Of a stretch of DNA of 64,000 nt, positions 37,604 to 47,820 are shown one piece after another. Positions within the stretch are counted from its first letter, which is position 1. Each line of letters begins with the position of its first letter. Source of the stretch: Thermoplasmataceae archaeon (GTDB lineage: Archaea > Thermoplasmatota > Thermoplasmata > Thermoplasmatales > Thermoplasmataceae); contig JAVYSB010000005.1 of NCBI GenBank assembly GCA_038729425.1, positions 57,846-121,845 of the forward strand, read 5' to 3'. The translations under genes and the position numbers were made by a program. The notes beneath the pieces were generated by a model. It searched no databases. It was not told the DNA's origin and saw only the letters and a program-made list of their open reading frames with translations.

Positions 37604-40600
37604 TCAGTAATAGCTTCTAAGTTCCCTGTATTCAGAAACTACCTTGCCGTGGAGAGAACTGAACACAAAGCCAGCAAGCCTTATGTTTGTGATAAGAGGT
37701 ATCCCCCTAGATATGGCGATCCTCCTGATCTCGAATGAATCTCTTATCTGATCAACCGCTTCGCTAGGAGTGTTCACTATAACTGACAGCTTACCTGTGG
37801 AAATGATCTGGTCGATTCTCGGTTCTCTCAGATCTCCTATCCTGTGCACAAGTATGCTCTCTATTCCGTGCCTTTTCAGCTCTTTCCCGGTTCCTGAGGT
37901 TGCGTATATTTTGCCGTTCAACTCGGAAAGGAATGGTACCAGTTCCGAGAGCCTTACCTTGTCCGAATCATTGACGCTTATGACCATGTCACCGGAATTG
38001 GATATATTTGATCCTGAGATCGAAAGAGCTTTTACCAGTGCTTCCTCTGGAGATTTGCCAGCTCCCATCCCTTCTCCAGTAGACTTCATTTCCGGTGAAA
38101 GCACTGGATCAAGGTCCTCAAACCTCCTGAACGGAAAGACTGGAGTCTTGATGAAGAAAGAACGCAGTTTCCCAGGTTTCTCAGATTTCAGACCGTTCCC
38201 AAGCATTGCACCAACTGCGACTGCCACCCAGTCAACTCCAGTTGCTTTGGACACAAACGGAACCGACCTGCTGGATCTGGCATTCAGCTCAATAACAAAT
38301 ACACCTGCTTCGCTGGAAGCGATCTGAAGATTAGAGAGCCCAACCAGCCCGAATGATTTGACAAGGAGATTTATAATTCTGTTGATTTCCTTTATGACGT
38401 TTGCCCTGACCATTGACGGCCCCATGATCATAGTTGCATCTCCAGAGTGGGTCCCTGCTTCCTCAATGTGCATACATATCCCGCTTATGTTGTATGATTT
38501 CCCATCAGAGACAAAATCGACATCAATTTCATCCGCCCGCTCGATATATTTGCTTACGAGGATAGGATATCCAGGACGTTCACGAAAGAGTTCCTCTGAC
38601 CTTTTCATGAGGGTCTCCCGATCATTGATTATGTCCATTGATCTCCCACCTATTATGAAGCTAGACCTCAATATTACCGGCAGATGAATTTCATCAATCT
38701 TGCCTGACACTTCCTGCAGGTTTGAAACTGTGGTGAATGTTGGCTGCTTGATACCAAGGGATTTCAGGATATTTGCAAAGTAGCTGCGGTCTTCGGCTTT
38801 CAATATATCCTTAGGTTTTGTTCCCAGTATAATGTCCTCACCAAAAATTTCCGATAATCCCTTGACCATGTTCTGCCCTGTCTGGCCGGAGAACTGTACA
38901 ATTACGCCAAAAGGTCTCTCCCACCTAATGATATTTGAAACGTGTTCAAGCGTGAGTGGCTCGAAATAAAGGACATTGGATACGTCGAAATCTGTTGACA
39001 CGGTCTCTGGATTAGAATTCACCATGATGGTTTTGTATCCATCACGCCGAAGCTTTTTAATGGCCTTTACTGAACCATAATCAAATTCCAGTCCCTGGGC
39101 AATTCGGTTTGGTCCTGATCCGAGGATCAGTACTTTATTACGTTCTCCATCGGTCTCTCGTTCTCCCTCCATTTCAAATGTTGAATACAGGTATGGCGTA
39201 GTGGCAGCAAATTCGCCAGAGCATGTATCTATGGACTTGAAGACAGGTAGTATACCGGCGTCCAGCCTGGATCTAGTGACTGTGATGGGGTTGACCTTTG
39301 AGAATGCAGAGATAATCAAGTCGGAAACTCCAAGTGACTTTAGAGCGACAATATTTTCTGGAAACTCTCCCATCCCAATGGCGGAAATCTGGTCAACAAT
39401 GTTCTTGATTTTCCAAATGAAGTAGCTATCATAGCCACTCCTCATTGAGATTTCATTTATATTGAACCCCCTGAACAGAGCCTCAAAAATGGCATAAATT
39501 CTCAAGTCGCTCGGGTTCGATACATACCCCCAGATCCTTTCGTCGGATTCATAAATGCGTATCTTTTCGGACATTTCGTTATCCAGGGAAGCAATCGCCT
39601 TCATGAGAGCTTCCTCAAATGTCCTTCCAATTCCCATGACTTCCCCGATGGACTTCATCTGAACGCCGATGGTGCGGCTGACATGGAATTTGTCAAACGG
39701 CCACCTTGGGATCTTTACAGTGACATAGTCAAGGGAAGGCTCAAACGCGGCATAAGTATTTCCAGTAATTGGGTTAAGAATCTCATTCAGGTTATACCCC
39801 ACTGCAATCTTCGAAGCTATCCTAGCTATTGGATAACCACTGGCCTTTGACGCCAGGGCTGACGACCTCGATGTGCGCGGGTTAACTTCAACTATGTAAT
39901 ATTTCCCATTTTCTTGATCCAGTGCAAACTGTATATTGCAAGCTCCTACAACCTCCAGAGCGGAAATAACCCTTATTGCCGATCTACGCAGTCTATGATA
40001 ATCCATATCACTCAAAGTTTGTGAGGGTGTCACCACAATGCTCTCACCCGTGTGAACACCCATGGGATCCAGGTTTTCCATGTTGCACACTGTAATGCAG
40101 TTTCCCGCATTGTCCCTTATAACCTCATACTCAATCTCCTTCAGCCCTGCGAGTGATGTCTCCACATCTAGTGACGATGCATCGTATTTGCTGAAGTAGC
40201 CACGGCAGAACGCCTGAAGATCCTCTCTTGTCTTGATGATGGAACCTCCAGACCCACCGAGCGAGAAGGAAGTTCGTACAATAACTGGGAATTTTGAAAC
40301 TGCGTTGATCGATTCTTTATAATCTTCTTTCGTCAGTGTGTATGATTCTGCGACAGGCTCCCCGATTTCGAGCATTTTCTTGTGAAACATCATCCTGTCC
40401 TCTGCCAGGCGGATCGCGCGCACGCCTGTGCCGAGGATTTTGATGCCTAGTGAAGCAAGATCTCCACTCCTGTCAAGTTCCATAGCAAGATTTAGTGCTG
40501 TCTGACCACCGACCGAGAAAAGTATGGAATCTACTTTCTCTTTTCTGACAATCTGCATTACCGCTTCTTTTGTTATGGGCTCGATATATATCCTGTCTGC

Positions 40601-40780
40601 TATGTCAAAATCGGTCTGAATTGTCGCCGGGTTGGAGTTCAGCAGAACTGTACTGATCCCCTCCTCCCTCATGGAAAGGCACGCCTGAGAACCGGAATAG
40701 TCAAATTCTGCAGCCTGTCCGATCACAACAGGTCCGGATCCAATGATAAGCACCTTCCCTACGTTGTTATTTCTTGGCAT
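37604..40780 (-). CDS. carB: Carbamoyl-phosphate synthase, large subunit
   Basis: 1058 residues in the classic duplicated ATP-grasp layout. First half: KVLIIGSGPVVIGQAAEFDYSGSQAC and VRTSFSLGGSGGSI. Second half: KVLILGSGPNRIAQGLEFDYGSVKAI and LRSSFIIGGRSMDI. The C-terminal MGS-like allosteric domain follows from about 930. It makes carbamoyl phosphate from bicarbonate, ATP and ammonia channelled from CarA, feeding pyrimidines and arginine. It overlaps the end of carA by 14 bp, so they form a carAB operon. Full length, no break seen. Confidence 0.96.
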   Translation of the reverse strand: MPRNNNVGKVLIIGSGPVVIGQAAEFDYSGSQACLSMREEGISTVLLNSNPATIQTDFDIADRIYIEPITKEAVMQIVRKEKVDSILFSVGGQTALNLAMELDRSGDLASLGIKILGTGVRAIRLAEDRMMFHKKMLEIGEPVAESYTLTKEDYKESINAVSKFPVIVRTSFSLGGSGGSIIKTREDLQAFCRGYFSKYDASSLDVETSLAGLKEIEYEVIRDNAGNCITVCNMENLDPMGVHTGESIVVTPSQTLSDMDYHRLRRSAIRVISALEVVGACNIQFALDQENGKYYIVEVNPRTSRSSALASKASGYPIARIASKIAVGYNLNEILNPITGNTYAAFEPSLDYVTVKIPRWPFDKFHVSRTIGVQMKSIGEVMGIGRTFEEALMKAIASLDNEMSEKIRIYESDERIWGYVSNPSDLRIYAIFEALFRGFNINEISMRSGYDSYFIWKIKNIVDQISAIGMGEFPENIVALKSLGVSDLIISAFSKVNPITVTRSRLDAGILPVFKSIDTCSGEFAATTPYLYSTFEMEGERETDGERNKVLILGSGPNRIAQGLEFDYGSVKAIKKLRRDGYKTIMVNSNPETVSTDFDVSNVLYFEPLTLEHVSNIIRWERPFGVIVQFSGQTGQNMVKGLSEIFGEDIILGTKPKDILKAEDRSYFANILKSLGIKQPTFTTVSNLQEVSGKIDEIHLPVILRSSFIIGGRSMDIINDRETLMKRSEELFRERPGYPILVSKYIERADEIDVDFVSDGKSYNISGICMHIEEAGTHSGDATMIMGPSMVRANVIKEINRIINLLVKSFGLVGLSNLQIASSEAGVFVIELNARSSRSVPFVSKATGVDWVAVAVGAMLGNGLKSEKPGKLRSFFIKTPVFPFRRFEDLDPVLSPEMKSTGEGMGAGKSPEEALVKALSISGSNISNSGDMVISVNDSDKVRLSELVPFLSELNGKIYATSGTGKELKRHGIESILVHRIGDLREPRIDQIISTGKLSVIVNTPSEAVDQIRDSFEIRRIAISRGIPLITNIRLAGFVFSSLHGKVVSEYRELRSYY

Positions 40781-41855
40781 GAAATCCCTCCACTACCTTT
40801 GAGATTGTGAAATAGAATTCCGAGTAATCCTTTGGTCCTGGTGACCCTTCCGGATGATACTGGACAGAATATATGCTCTTCTCGGTGTTGTATATCATCT
40901 CCACTGTGTGGTCGTTCACGTCCCACTGCCCTATGTGCATATCACCAGCCGAAATTGACGCCGCATTGACAGCATAACCGTGGTTGTGCGACGTTATGAA
41001 GACTCTTTTACCATCTGTCACCGCGTGGTTGGTTCCACGGTGACCGAATTTCATCTTCTCAGTTCTGCAGCCCTGTGAAAGTGCAATGAGTTGGTGCCCG
41101 AGGCAAACGCCGAGAATGGGCATGGATCCAGTATTCTTCTTAAGGAAATCCGTGATCCCTCTCAAGGACTCGTGAGCAGGATCTCCCGGACCGTTTGATA
41201 CGAATATGGCATCGTAATCTTCATTTATATCAAAAAAATTGGAATTGTAAGGAACTACAAGCAGGGAAAAGAAATCCGAGATGTTTTGCAACAGGCTATT
41301 CTTGGTACCTGCATCTATGTACAGCACCTTGGGCTTTCCAGCTTTGCCAATAGCGTAACTCTTCTTTGTGGATACCTCACCAACAAGGTTGGACGCCATT
41401 GGGTCAGGCCAATTATCAGGAACCTCATCTGTATTGAGTATGTGTGCCTTCATCACACCGTGTTCTCTTATCTTTCGCACGAGGAGCCTTGTGTCTATAC
41501 CGTCAATGGCCGGTACGTCATTATCCACCAGAAATCTATTCAGTTCTTCCCCGCTGCTTCCTGAGTAGAGCTGGGTATGAGCATCCCTGGTTATTATGGC
41601 GCTCACCTGCGCCCTGTCAGATTCCATTACGCCATTTTTCAAAGGATAATTACCGATTGTCGGAGAAGCAAAAACAAGCATCTGCCCCCTGTACGATGGA
41701 TCTGTTATGGATTCAAGGTAGCCTGTCATGGAGGTTGTGAAAACAATTTCCCCATATCGTTCTGAAGATGAGCCAAAAGATCTCCCCTTAAGGACAGTGC
41801 CATCTTCAAGAGCAAGAAATCTGTCAAGCAAATAGGTTCCCCCCAGCTCGTACAA
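40767..41855 (-). CDS. carA: Carbamoyl-phosphate synthase, small (glutaminase) subunit
   Basis: Up to 362 residues. The N-terminal CarA domain has FLALEDGTVLKGRSFGS and EIVFTTSMTGYLESITDPSYRGQ. The amidotransferase domain has FVSNGPGDPA, the nucleophile in LGVCLGHQLIALSQG, HGYAVN and QYHPEGSPGP. It frees ammonia from glutamine for CarB. No ATG is available: TTG at 41855 and TTG at 41831 are the candidates, the second preceded by a G-rich run that could be a ribosome-binding site and closer to the usual N-terminus. Confidence 0.94.
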   Translation of the reverse strand: MYELGGTYLLDRFLALEDGTVLKGRSFGSSSERYGEIVFTTSMTGYLESITDPSYRGQMLVFASPTIGNYPLKNGVMESDRAQVSAIITRDAHTQLYSGSSGEELNRFLVDNDVPAIDGIDTRLLVRKIREHGVMKAHILNTDEVPDNWPDPMASNLVGEVSTKKSYAIGKAGKPKVLYIDAGTKNSLLQNISDFFSLLVVPYNSNFFDINEDYDAIFVSNGPGDPAHESLRGITDFLKKNTGSMPILGVCLGHQLIALSQGCRTEKMKFGHRGTNHAVTDGKRVFITSHNHGYAVNAASISAGDMHIGQWDVNDHTVEMIYNTEKSIYSVQYHPEGSPGPKDYSEFYFTISKVVEGFHAKK

Positions 41856-42378
41856 AACTCCAGTTAAAGGGGATCCGTTTCAACTTGTTCAGCCTTATCT
41901 CACATTAGCATAAAAAAATAGTGTTTATCGGACTGCGATCTTTTCCCTTTTATAAAATATTCAGATCTCCCATTCATTACAGCCAATGGCGTATTCAATA
42001 ATTCTTTGATTGATTAAATTATTTACAAAAAATTGGAATGAAAATAACCATAAGGCCGGTAAAGCCGACCAAAGGGCCTGCCATTGGAGAGATTGCTCCC
42101 CTTCCTTCTGGGAAACCTACAGGGGAATATACAGTACTGATCCCAAAGAATCATGGATCGCAGTTAGGTAAGCTCCGGAGAAACTGGAAAAGTAAATCTG
42201 GCTTTCTAAAACTGACCATAGGCTCATTTTTTTTAGTGCGTAGACTTGCGGATAATGTTAATGCGAAATCTCATTTACCTTATTCTAAGTATATCGCCAG
42301 TGATAGCAAAATAAGTGCAACCATAATACTTAATACCGACTGTGAATATTTTGAACAGTGGCGGAACACCGGAGAAAA
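41856..42378. other. Intergenic stretch, possibly with gene remnants
   Basis: About 520 bp between divergent carA and moeA. The first 100 bp are A/T-rich and hold the promoters (TTATAAAATA near 41957). From about 42010 to 42170 both strands are open: the plus strand reads ITIRPVKPTKGPAIGEIAPL, the minus strand reads SPVGFPEGRGAISPMAGPLV and a hydrophobic run. Neither is a convincing gene; one may be a remnant. Confidence 0.35.
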
Positions 42379-43596
42379 ATGGAACGTTTCGAGAGACTCG
42401 TAACATTCGATGATGCCATCAAGAAGATGCTCTCTGTGAAGTGGCAAGGCAATGTAACTGAATTAATTCCCGCTGGCGTATCCTTCGAGAGAGTTTCTGC
42501 TTCAACTGTTCAATCAAACATAAACGTCCCCACATTCGATAGAAGCGCTGTTGACGGATATGCAGTGATGAGCACAGATTTATCAGGTTCCTCAAAGTTC
42601 AGCCCCGTTACTCTCAGCGTCAGGGGTAACATAGAGGCTGGATACACTGCTGAAAATGAAATTAATCGCGGGAGCTGCTATGAAATATACACCGGCGGAA
42701 GATTGCCTAAAGGCGCTGATGCGGTGGTAATGGCTGAGGACTCATCAAGAAATGGAGACAGCGTTGAAATCCTGGAAGGTGTAAGAAAATTCGAAAATGT
42801 GTCCAGGACCGGCGAGGATATAGAGGCTGGCCAGATCCTGCTGGAAAAGGGTCAACAGATAAGGGCACAACATGTCGCTTCCATGATTGCAGCAGGAATC
42901 AAAGAAGTGGATGTTTACAGTAAACTGGTTATGGGTATCCTTTCCACTGGCAACGAACTTTTGGACTCAGGGAGCAATGTAGCGAATACTACACAGCCTC
43001 TTCTGCTGAATTATTTCAGAACGGGATATATGGAAACAGTGAATCTTGGCGTGGTACGTGATGATATAGCTTGCATTAAGGAGAAAATATTGACCCATCT
43101 GGATCAATTCAACCTGATCGTGATAACCGGCGGAACAAGCCTTGGTAGAAAGGATGTTGTTCCCGATGTACTTGACAATATAGGTCATCTAATTTTTGGT
43201 GGTGTCAGAATTAAGCCGGGAAGGACCATTTCGCTTTATGAAGTCAGCGGTAAACCTGTCTTTTCTGTCTCAGGACTTCCCGTTGCAGCCCTTATTTCAC
43301 TCGAAGCTTTTCTGCCATATTTTCTGAATCAGGTAATATCTCTTAAGAACACAAGAATCTCCATAAACGCAAGAATTTCTGAGAGGGTAGCAAACAGAGA
43401 TTCCATGCGTTCATACCTTAGAGTCAGGTTACGTAATACTGAATCTGGATTAATAGCGGAGCCCCTCAGAATCACTGGATCCGGCATACTTTCTTCCCTC
43501 CTTAAAGCAAATGGGATCACGGTAATACCGGAAAACGTGGAAGGAATAGAAGAGGGGGAGACTGTCAGTGTATCTGTCATAGGAGACGTATTCTGA
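42379..43596 (+). CDS. moeA: Molybdopterin molybdenumtransferase MoeA
   Basis: About 405 residues from ATG 42379, which has a GGAG 5 nt upstream and is the better start. MoeA motifs: PTFDRSAVDGYAVMS, YTGGRLPKGADAVVMAED, GILSTGNELLD, the MPT-binding VITGGTSLGRKDVVPDVL, GVRIKPGRTISLY and FSVSGLPVAALISLEAF. MoeA inserts molybdate (or tungstate) into adenylated molybdopterin. It is followed by a second moeA whose ATG overlaps its stop (TGATG). With the aldehyde:ferredoxin oxidoreductases nearby, the metal may be tungsten. Confidence 0.93.
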   Translation: MERFERLVTFDDAIKKMLSVKWQGNVTELIPAGVSFERVSASTVQSNINVPTFDRSAVDGYAVMSTDLSGSSKFSPVTLSVRGNIEAGYTAENEINRGSCYEIYTGGRLPKGADAVVMAEDSSRNGDSVEILEGVRKFENVSRTGEDIEAGQILLEKGQQIRAQHVASMIAAGIKEVDVYSKLVMGILSTGNELLDSGSNVANTTQPLLLNYFRTGYMETVNLGVVRDDIACIKEKILTHLDQFNLIVITGGTSLGRKDVVPDVLDNIGHLIFGGVRIKPGRTISLYEVSGKPVFSVSGLPVAALISLEAFLPYFLNQVISLKNTRISINARISERVANRDSMRSYLRVRLRNTESGLIAEPLRITGSGILSSLLKANGITVIPENVEGIEEGETVSVSVIGDVF

Positions 43597-45491
43597 TGGC
43601 AATCATATTTCACAAACTGGTTACCGTTGAGAGAGCTGTCAAGCTTACGGAGGAGAGTACAAAATCTGTTACTGAGACTGAAATCGTGAAGCTGGAAGAA
43701 GCCCTTGGCAGAGTACTGTCCGAGGATGTATATTCCCCAATAGACTCCCCGCCATTCGACAGATCCGAAGTTGATGGTTTTGCAGTTTCATCTCCTTCCG
43801 TTGAAAACGCTGATCAGGATCACCCTATAAAACTCAAAATTGAGGGGATCTCACTCATTGGTGAATCAGCGAGAGAACTCAGGGAGTCTGACGGATGCTT
43901 CAGGATAGCCACCGGAGCTATTGTCCCTTTCAATTGCGATGCAGTTGTAATGTCTGAATACACAAAGGAATCCACTAAATCCGTAGAAATATTGAAGTCG
44001 GTCATGTCCGGAGAGAATGTAACTCTTGCCGGCGCAGACATTTCAATGGGAGAACTCGTGTTGAGGAAGGATACTGCTATAGGACCAAGAGAGATAGCAA
44101 TTCTGAGTTCCATAGGCGTTGACCATGTTACTGTATATCGTAAACTCAAGATAGCTATAATATCGACGGGCAATGAACTTGTGGAACCGGGGGGGAAAAT
44201 AACAAGAGGAACGATTTACGAATCCAACGGAATAACCATAAAGGGTATACTAGACCAATACAGTGTTTTCGAATCCGATTATCTGGGAATAGTCCGCGAT
44301 GACCTGGAGCTAATCAGAAAAAAAATTAACACGATCACAGAAACATATGACATTATAATTACCAGCGGAAGCACCTCAGCTGGTGAGGGAGACATGGTTT
44401 ACAGAGTGCTCGGGGAACTGGATCAGGGAATTCTTTTTCACGGAGTGGAAATTAAGCCCGGGAAACCTACACTCCTTGCCGTTGGCAATCATAAACCTGT
44501 TTATGGACTGCCAGGTTTTCCAGTTTCTGCTCTTATGGTATTTGAGACCATTTTTCTACCAGTGCTTCTGAGAGCGGCCCATATAAAGAAACCTGTAAAG
44601 AAGCTGAAGGCAACGATACCGGTAAGGGTTGGGCTCTCTCTTGGCAAACTCAACCTGATACCTGTGAGCCTTGTGCAGCGCAGAGGAAGCGTTGCGTACC
44701 CACTTCTTGGAGACTCCGGGAGCGTGTCTAGGCTTACCAGATCTGATGGGTACATTTCTGTCTACGGTGACAGGTCTTACATTGACGAGAATGAAAACCT
44801 GGATGTTATCCTGTATTCAGAATACCTACTGGTTCCGGATCTAAATTTCATTGGTAGTCATGATGTGGTTCTTGATGCAATATTTCACAAGCTTGATCTG
44901 AACGTGAAGGTTGTAAACGTCGGTTCTCTTGGAGGAGTTGAAGCGATCAAGCGGGGTGAGGCCGATCTAGCAGGCGTTCACATCCTGGATCCTACCACCT
45001 TGGAATACAACAATTTTCGTGAAGACAACTTGCTGGCAGAGAAGGCCATACTTGTGAAGGGCTATAAGAGGGAACAGGGCATAGTTGTGCGGAAGGGAAA
45101 TCCAATGAAAATAAGAAACTTTGCTGACGTTGCCGAAAAAAATGCGAGATTTGTTAACAGAAACGGTGGGTCAGGCACCAGAATACTCATTGAAAAGATG
45201 CTGAAGGACTCTGGTATTGAAGCAAAAAGTATAAGGAATTTCAGGTACGAGGTAAAAACTCATAATGCAGTTGCCAGTGCAGTGAAAGCGGGTCGAGCAG
45301 ATGCTGGTATCGCGATTAAGCACATGGCGGAAATGTACGGGTTGGATTTTATTCCCATTGGTTATGAAGATTATGATTTTCTGGTTCTTAAGGAGAGTGT
45401 TCAAAGGCTTTCCCCCTTTTTGGATGCCCTTAAAAGCGAGTGGTTCCGTGATCTCCTGGCACGTAAATTTTTCGGATATAGCCTAAGTTAA
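43596..45491 (+). CDS. moeA: MoeA fused to a periplasmic-binding-like domain
   Basis: 631 residues. About 1-405 are a second MoeA: SPPFDRSEVDGFAVSS, IATGAIVPFNCDAVVMSEY, AIISTGNELVEPGG, ITSGSTSAGEGDMVYRVL, GVEIKPGKPTLL and YGLPGFPVSALMVFE. About 415-631 are a type 2 periplasmic-binding-like domain (FIGSHDVVLDAIFHKL, GSLGGVEAIKRGEADLAGVHI, NRNGGSGTRILIEKML, AVKAGRADAGIAIKHMA), known from MoeA fusions and thought to sense the oxyanion or cofactor. There is no signal peptide, so it acts in the cytoplasm. It is coupled to the first moeA. Two MoeA copies may split between molybdenum and tungsten; this is inference. Confidence 0.92.
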   Translation: MAIIFHKLVTVERAVKLTEESTKSVTETEIVKLEEALGRVLSEDVYSPIDSPPFDRSEVDGFAVSSPSVENADQDHPIKLKIEGISLIGESARELRESDGCFRIATGAIVPFNCDAVVMSEYTKESTKSVEILKSVMSGENVTLAGADISMGELVLRKDTAIGPREIAILSSIGVDHVTVYRKLKIAIISTGNELVEPGGKITRGTIYESNGITIKGILDQYSVFESDYLGIVRDDLELIRKKINTITETYDIIITSGSTSAGEGDMVYRVLGELDQGILFHGVEIKPGKPTLLAVGNHKPVYGLPGFPVSALMVFETIFLPVLLRAAHIKKPVKKLKATIPVRVGLSLGKLNLIPVSLVQRRGSVAYPLLGDSGSVSRLTRSDGYISVYGDRSYIDENENLDVILYSEYLLVPDLNFIGSHDVVLDAIFHKLDLNVKVVNVGSLGGVEAIKRGEADLAGVHILDPTTLEYNNFREDNLLAEKAILVKGYKREQGIVVRKGNPMKIRNFADVAEKNARFVNRNGGSGTRILIEKMLKDSGIEAKSIRNFRYEVKTHNAVASAVKAGRADAGIAIKHMAEMYGLDFIPIGYEDYDFLVLKESVQRLSPFLDALKSEWFRDLLARKFFGYSLS

Positions 45492-45698
45492 ATTTGTGTT
45501 CCTCGTGTTTGTGGTTTTTACGAACAGATCTCACTGTGCCGACGGGTTGCCTGACACAGGTAAATTAAGCATAGTAGCTCTTTCCAATACCGTGTGCCGG
45601 CATTTGCTTAATAGAAGCAAATCAGGATTCGCGCCCCATGATGATCAAGTGCTATTTTCATTGTGTATCCATTTCAAAAGGTATACAGCTAACAAGGG

Positions 45699-45708
45699 TT
45701 ATATAATT
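45699..45708 (+). promoter_or_regulatory. TATA-like box for moaD
   Basis: TTATATAATT is centred 26 bp upstream of the moaD ATG at 45730, the spacing of a leaderless archaeal transcript. moaD therefore has its own promoter in spite of following moeA. Confidence 0.55.
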
Positions 45709-45729
45709 AGTGCAACTCTTTAAATAGAA

Positions 45730-46005
45730 ATGACAAAGGTAAAGTATTACGCAAATCTCAGACAGATAACCGGTAAAAATGATGATGAGATGGATGCAGG
45801 AGGAAAAACTGTGGAGGAGATATTGCAAGTACTTTCCTCCAAATATGGTGACAACTTCAAAAGATTGATGTTCAGCGATGGCAATATGAGAGGAAACGTC
45901 ATAATCCTGGTTAACGGGCAGAATATAATTTTCAGGAATGGCATAAAAGAAAGGCTGAGGTCAGATGACCTCCTTGATATCTTTCCACCGGTTGCAGGTG
46001 GCTAA
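45730..46005 (+). CDS. moaD: MoaD/ThiS-like ubiquitin-fold sulfur carrier
   Basis: 91 residues of a beta-grasp protein: KVKYYANLRQITGKNDDEM, a helix with VEEILQVLSSKYG, and VIILVNGQNIIF. It ends FPPVAGG; the Gly-Gly tail is activated and thiocarboxylated before donating sulfur. As molybdopterin synthase small subunit it would supply the dithiolene sulfurs, in line with its position beside moeA and the oxidoreductases. The moaE partner is not in the window. Its TAA directly abuts the convergent oxidoreductase stop codon, with no bases between. Confidence 0.9.
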   Translation: MTKVKYYANLRQITGKNDDEMDAGGKTVEEILQVLSSKYGDNFKRLMFSDGNMRGNVIILVNGQNIIFRNGIKERLRSDDLLDIFPPVAGG

Positions 46006-47820
46006 TTATAATTTGTAGTAACTAAGGTGCAACTTCTCGATGGTTTCATTCTTTGGGTATCCATGTTCATCCCATCCCCTCACCTTATAGTAATCCTTAA
46101 TGAGATAGTCTAAGGGAATTTTTCCGCCCCTATATGGTCCTTTCTCAAGCGGAACTTTAACAAACCTGTCAGGAAGTTTATCATCCTCAGGCTTGATTCC
46201 GGCCTTCAGGTTGAATAGTCTCTCAAGGTTCCACGTTCTCTCTGCAGCATCCATTATCTCTTCTTTTGCATAGTCAAAGCCGGTTACATCATTGATGAGG
46301 GAGAGATAATCGTCGAGGTCAAGCGCAAACGAAGGAAACTGGCAAAGGCCTGAGGAGTCCATGACTTCGGTGAAATCTTGTACGTATTTCACCAGTGCAG
46401 CCTTGCCCTCCTTCTCATTCGGCTTTGAGACTGGTTGGACTCCCAAAATCTCGTTTGAAATAGTATACGCCCTCATATGCGACCCTCCAATGTTACTCGT
46501 GGCATACTCTAGTCCCATACCGTATACGCCCCTTGGATCATAGGCAGCAATTTCCTGCCCCTTTACGCTCATTGAGACGCTCTCGTCGCCGTATTTCCTT
46601 GCAAGCCTCAGAGATCCTTCTGCAAGTTCATTGCCAAAATCCTTCCTATAAGCTAATTTGTTTGAGGCCTCAATTACGAATGACTGGCTACCGAACTTGG
46701 GTTTTGTAGGGCCAACGTCTTTTTCAGGAATCTTCCCCTTTTCATAGAGCTCCATTGCTGCAGAAAAAGTGCTTCCAGCCGTAATTGTGTCATACCCCAA
46801 CCTGTCGGCGTTATCATTCGCAGCTATTATAGGATACAAATCATGAATACCTACGTTTGGACCAAGGGCCCATGTAGACTCATATTCTGGCCCTTCTGTT
46901 TCTCTTTCATTGTATCTTGATACCCTTCCACAGGCAATTGGGCAGGCGAAGCATGGAGTGTTCCTGATAAGATAAGTTGCTGCAAGAGTTTCTCCGCCGA
47001 CCATGTCTGCAAGGGGGTCTTCTCCTGAATCAAGATAATTTTTGTTTCCAAAGATGCCAGACTGGTTTATTATATTGACCAACACTTCCGTTCCAGAGGA
47101 TGGGAGTCCCTGGCTCGTGACAGGATTTTCCTTTATTTTCTTTAGCATTGCTGTAAGCGTGGACTTATACCTGCCGGCATGCCCTATTAGAGGCATTTTT
47201 CCAGTTGATGAGACGACTGCCTTCAGGTTCTTGGAACCCATTACAGCTCCCACACCGTTCCTGCCTGCTGCCCGATGCTTATCGTTCAATATTGAGGCAT
47301 ATTTTACAAGATTTTCACCCGCGGGTCCTATGCACGCAACCGAAACATTGACGCCTGTCTCTCTCTTTAACGCATCGTCAGTTTCGAACACATCTTTACC
47401 CCAGATGTGAGTAGCATCCCTTATCTCAGCCCTACCGTCGTGAACATAGATGTAGACCGGGTGTCTGGAACGCCCCTTGAATATGATCATGTCAAAGCCG
47501 GAATGTTTCAGCTTAGCGCCAAAAAACCCTCCGGAATTGCTCCTCGTGATTGTACCGGTAAGCGGGCTTTTCGTAACAGCCATGTACCTCGCAGCTGTGG
47601 GTGCACTTGTTCCTGTTAGCGGACCCGGTGCCATTATCAAGACATTCTCTGGAGATAAAGGATCCACACTGGGGTTGACCTCGTCAACAAAGTACCTTGT
47701 CGCAAGTCCCTGCCCGCCTATGTAATCTCTCGCCCATTCCATGTTTGTATCCTCAATTTTTATTGTACCATTTGTGAGGTCCACTCTAAGGAATTTTCCA
47801 GTAAAACCACCAAAGCTCAT
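46006..47820 (-). CDS. aor: Aldehyde:ferredoxin oxidoreductase (tungsten enzyme), copy 1
   Basis: About 604 residues from ATG 47820 (MSFGGFTGKFLRVDLTNG), which begins at the family N-terminus; the open frame upstream adds 20 unrelated residues. Family motifs: APGPLTGTSAPTAARYMAVTKSPLTG, GFFGAKLKHSGFD, the 4Fe-4S cysteines in NTPCFACPIACGRV, and the last cysteine in DSSGLCQFPSF. AOR oxidises aldehydes to acids, reduces ferredoxin, and carries a bis-pterin tungsten cofactor. A TATA-like TATATAATG lies 30 bp upstream. A paralogue follows upstream at 48464. The particular aldehyde is unknown. Confidence 0.93.
   Translation of the reverse strand: MSFGGFTGKFLRVDLTNGTIKIEDTNMEWARDYIGGQGLATRYFVDEVNPSVDPLSPENVLIMAPGPLTGTSAPTAARYMAVTKSPLTGTITRSNSGGFFGAKLKHSGFDMIIFKGRSRHPVYIYVHDGRAEIRDATHIWGKDVFETDDALKRETGVNVSVACIGPAGENLVKYASILNDKHRAAGRNGVGAVMGSKNLKAVVSSTGKMPLIGHAGRYKSTLTAMLKKIKENPVTSQGLPSSGTEVLVNIINQSGIFGNKNYLDSGEDPLADMVGGETLAATYLIRNTPCFACPIACGRVSRYNERETEGPEYESTWALGPNVGIHDLYPIIAANDNADRLGYDTITAGSTFSAAMELYEKGKIPEKDVGPTKPKFGSQSFVIEASNKLAYRKDFGNELAEGSLRLARKYGDESVSMSVKGQEIAAYDPRGVYGMGLEYATSNIGGSHMRAYTISNEILGVQPVSKPNEKEGKAALVKYVQDFTEVMDSSGLCQFPSFALDLDDYLSLINDVTGFDYAKEEIMDAAERTWNLERLFNLKAGIKPEDDKLPDRFVKVPLEKGPYRGGKIPLDYLIKDYYKVRGWDEHGYPKNETIEKLHLSYYKL

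Noticed and set aside
42038..42403. 121-codon plus-strand frame before moeA
   Set aside because: It runs into moeA in another frame, its second half lacks protein-like composition, and the opposite strand looks just as coding-like.
45563..45613. Inverted repeat ATTAAGCA ... TGCTTAAT upstream of moaD as an operator
   Set aside because: Arms are 8 nt and 33 nt apart with poor pairing between them; expected by chance in A/T-rich DNA.
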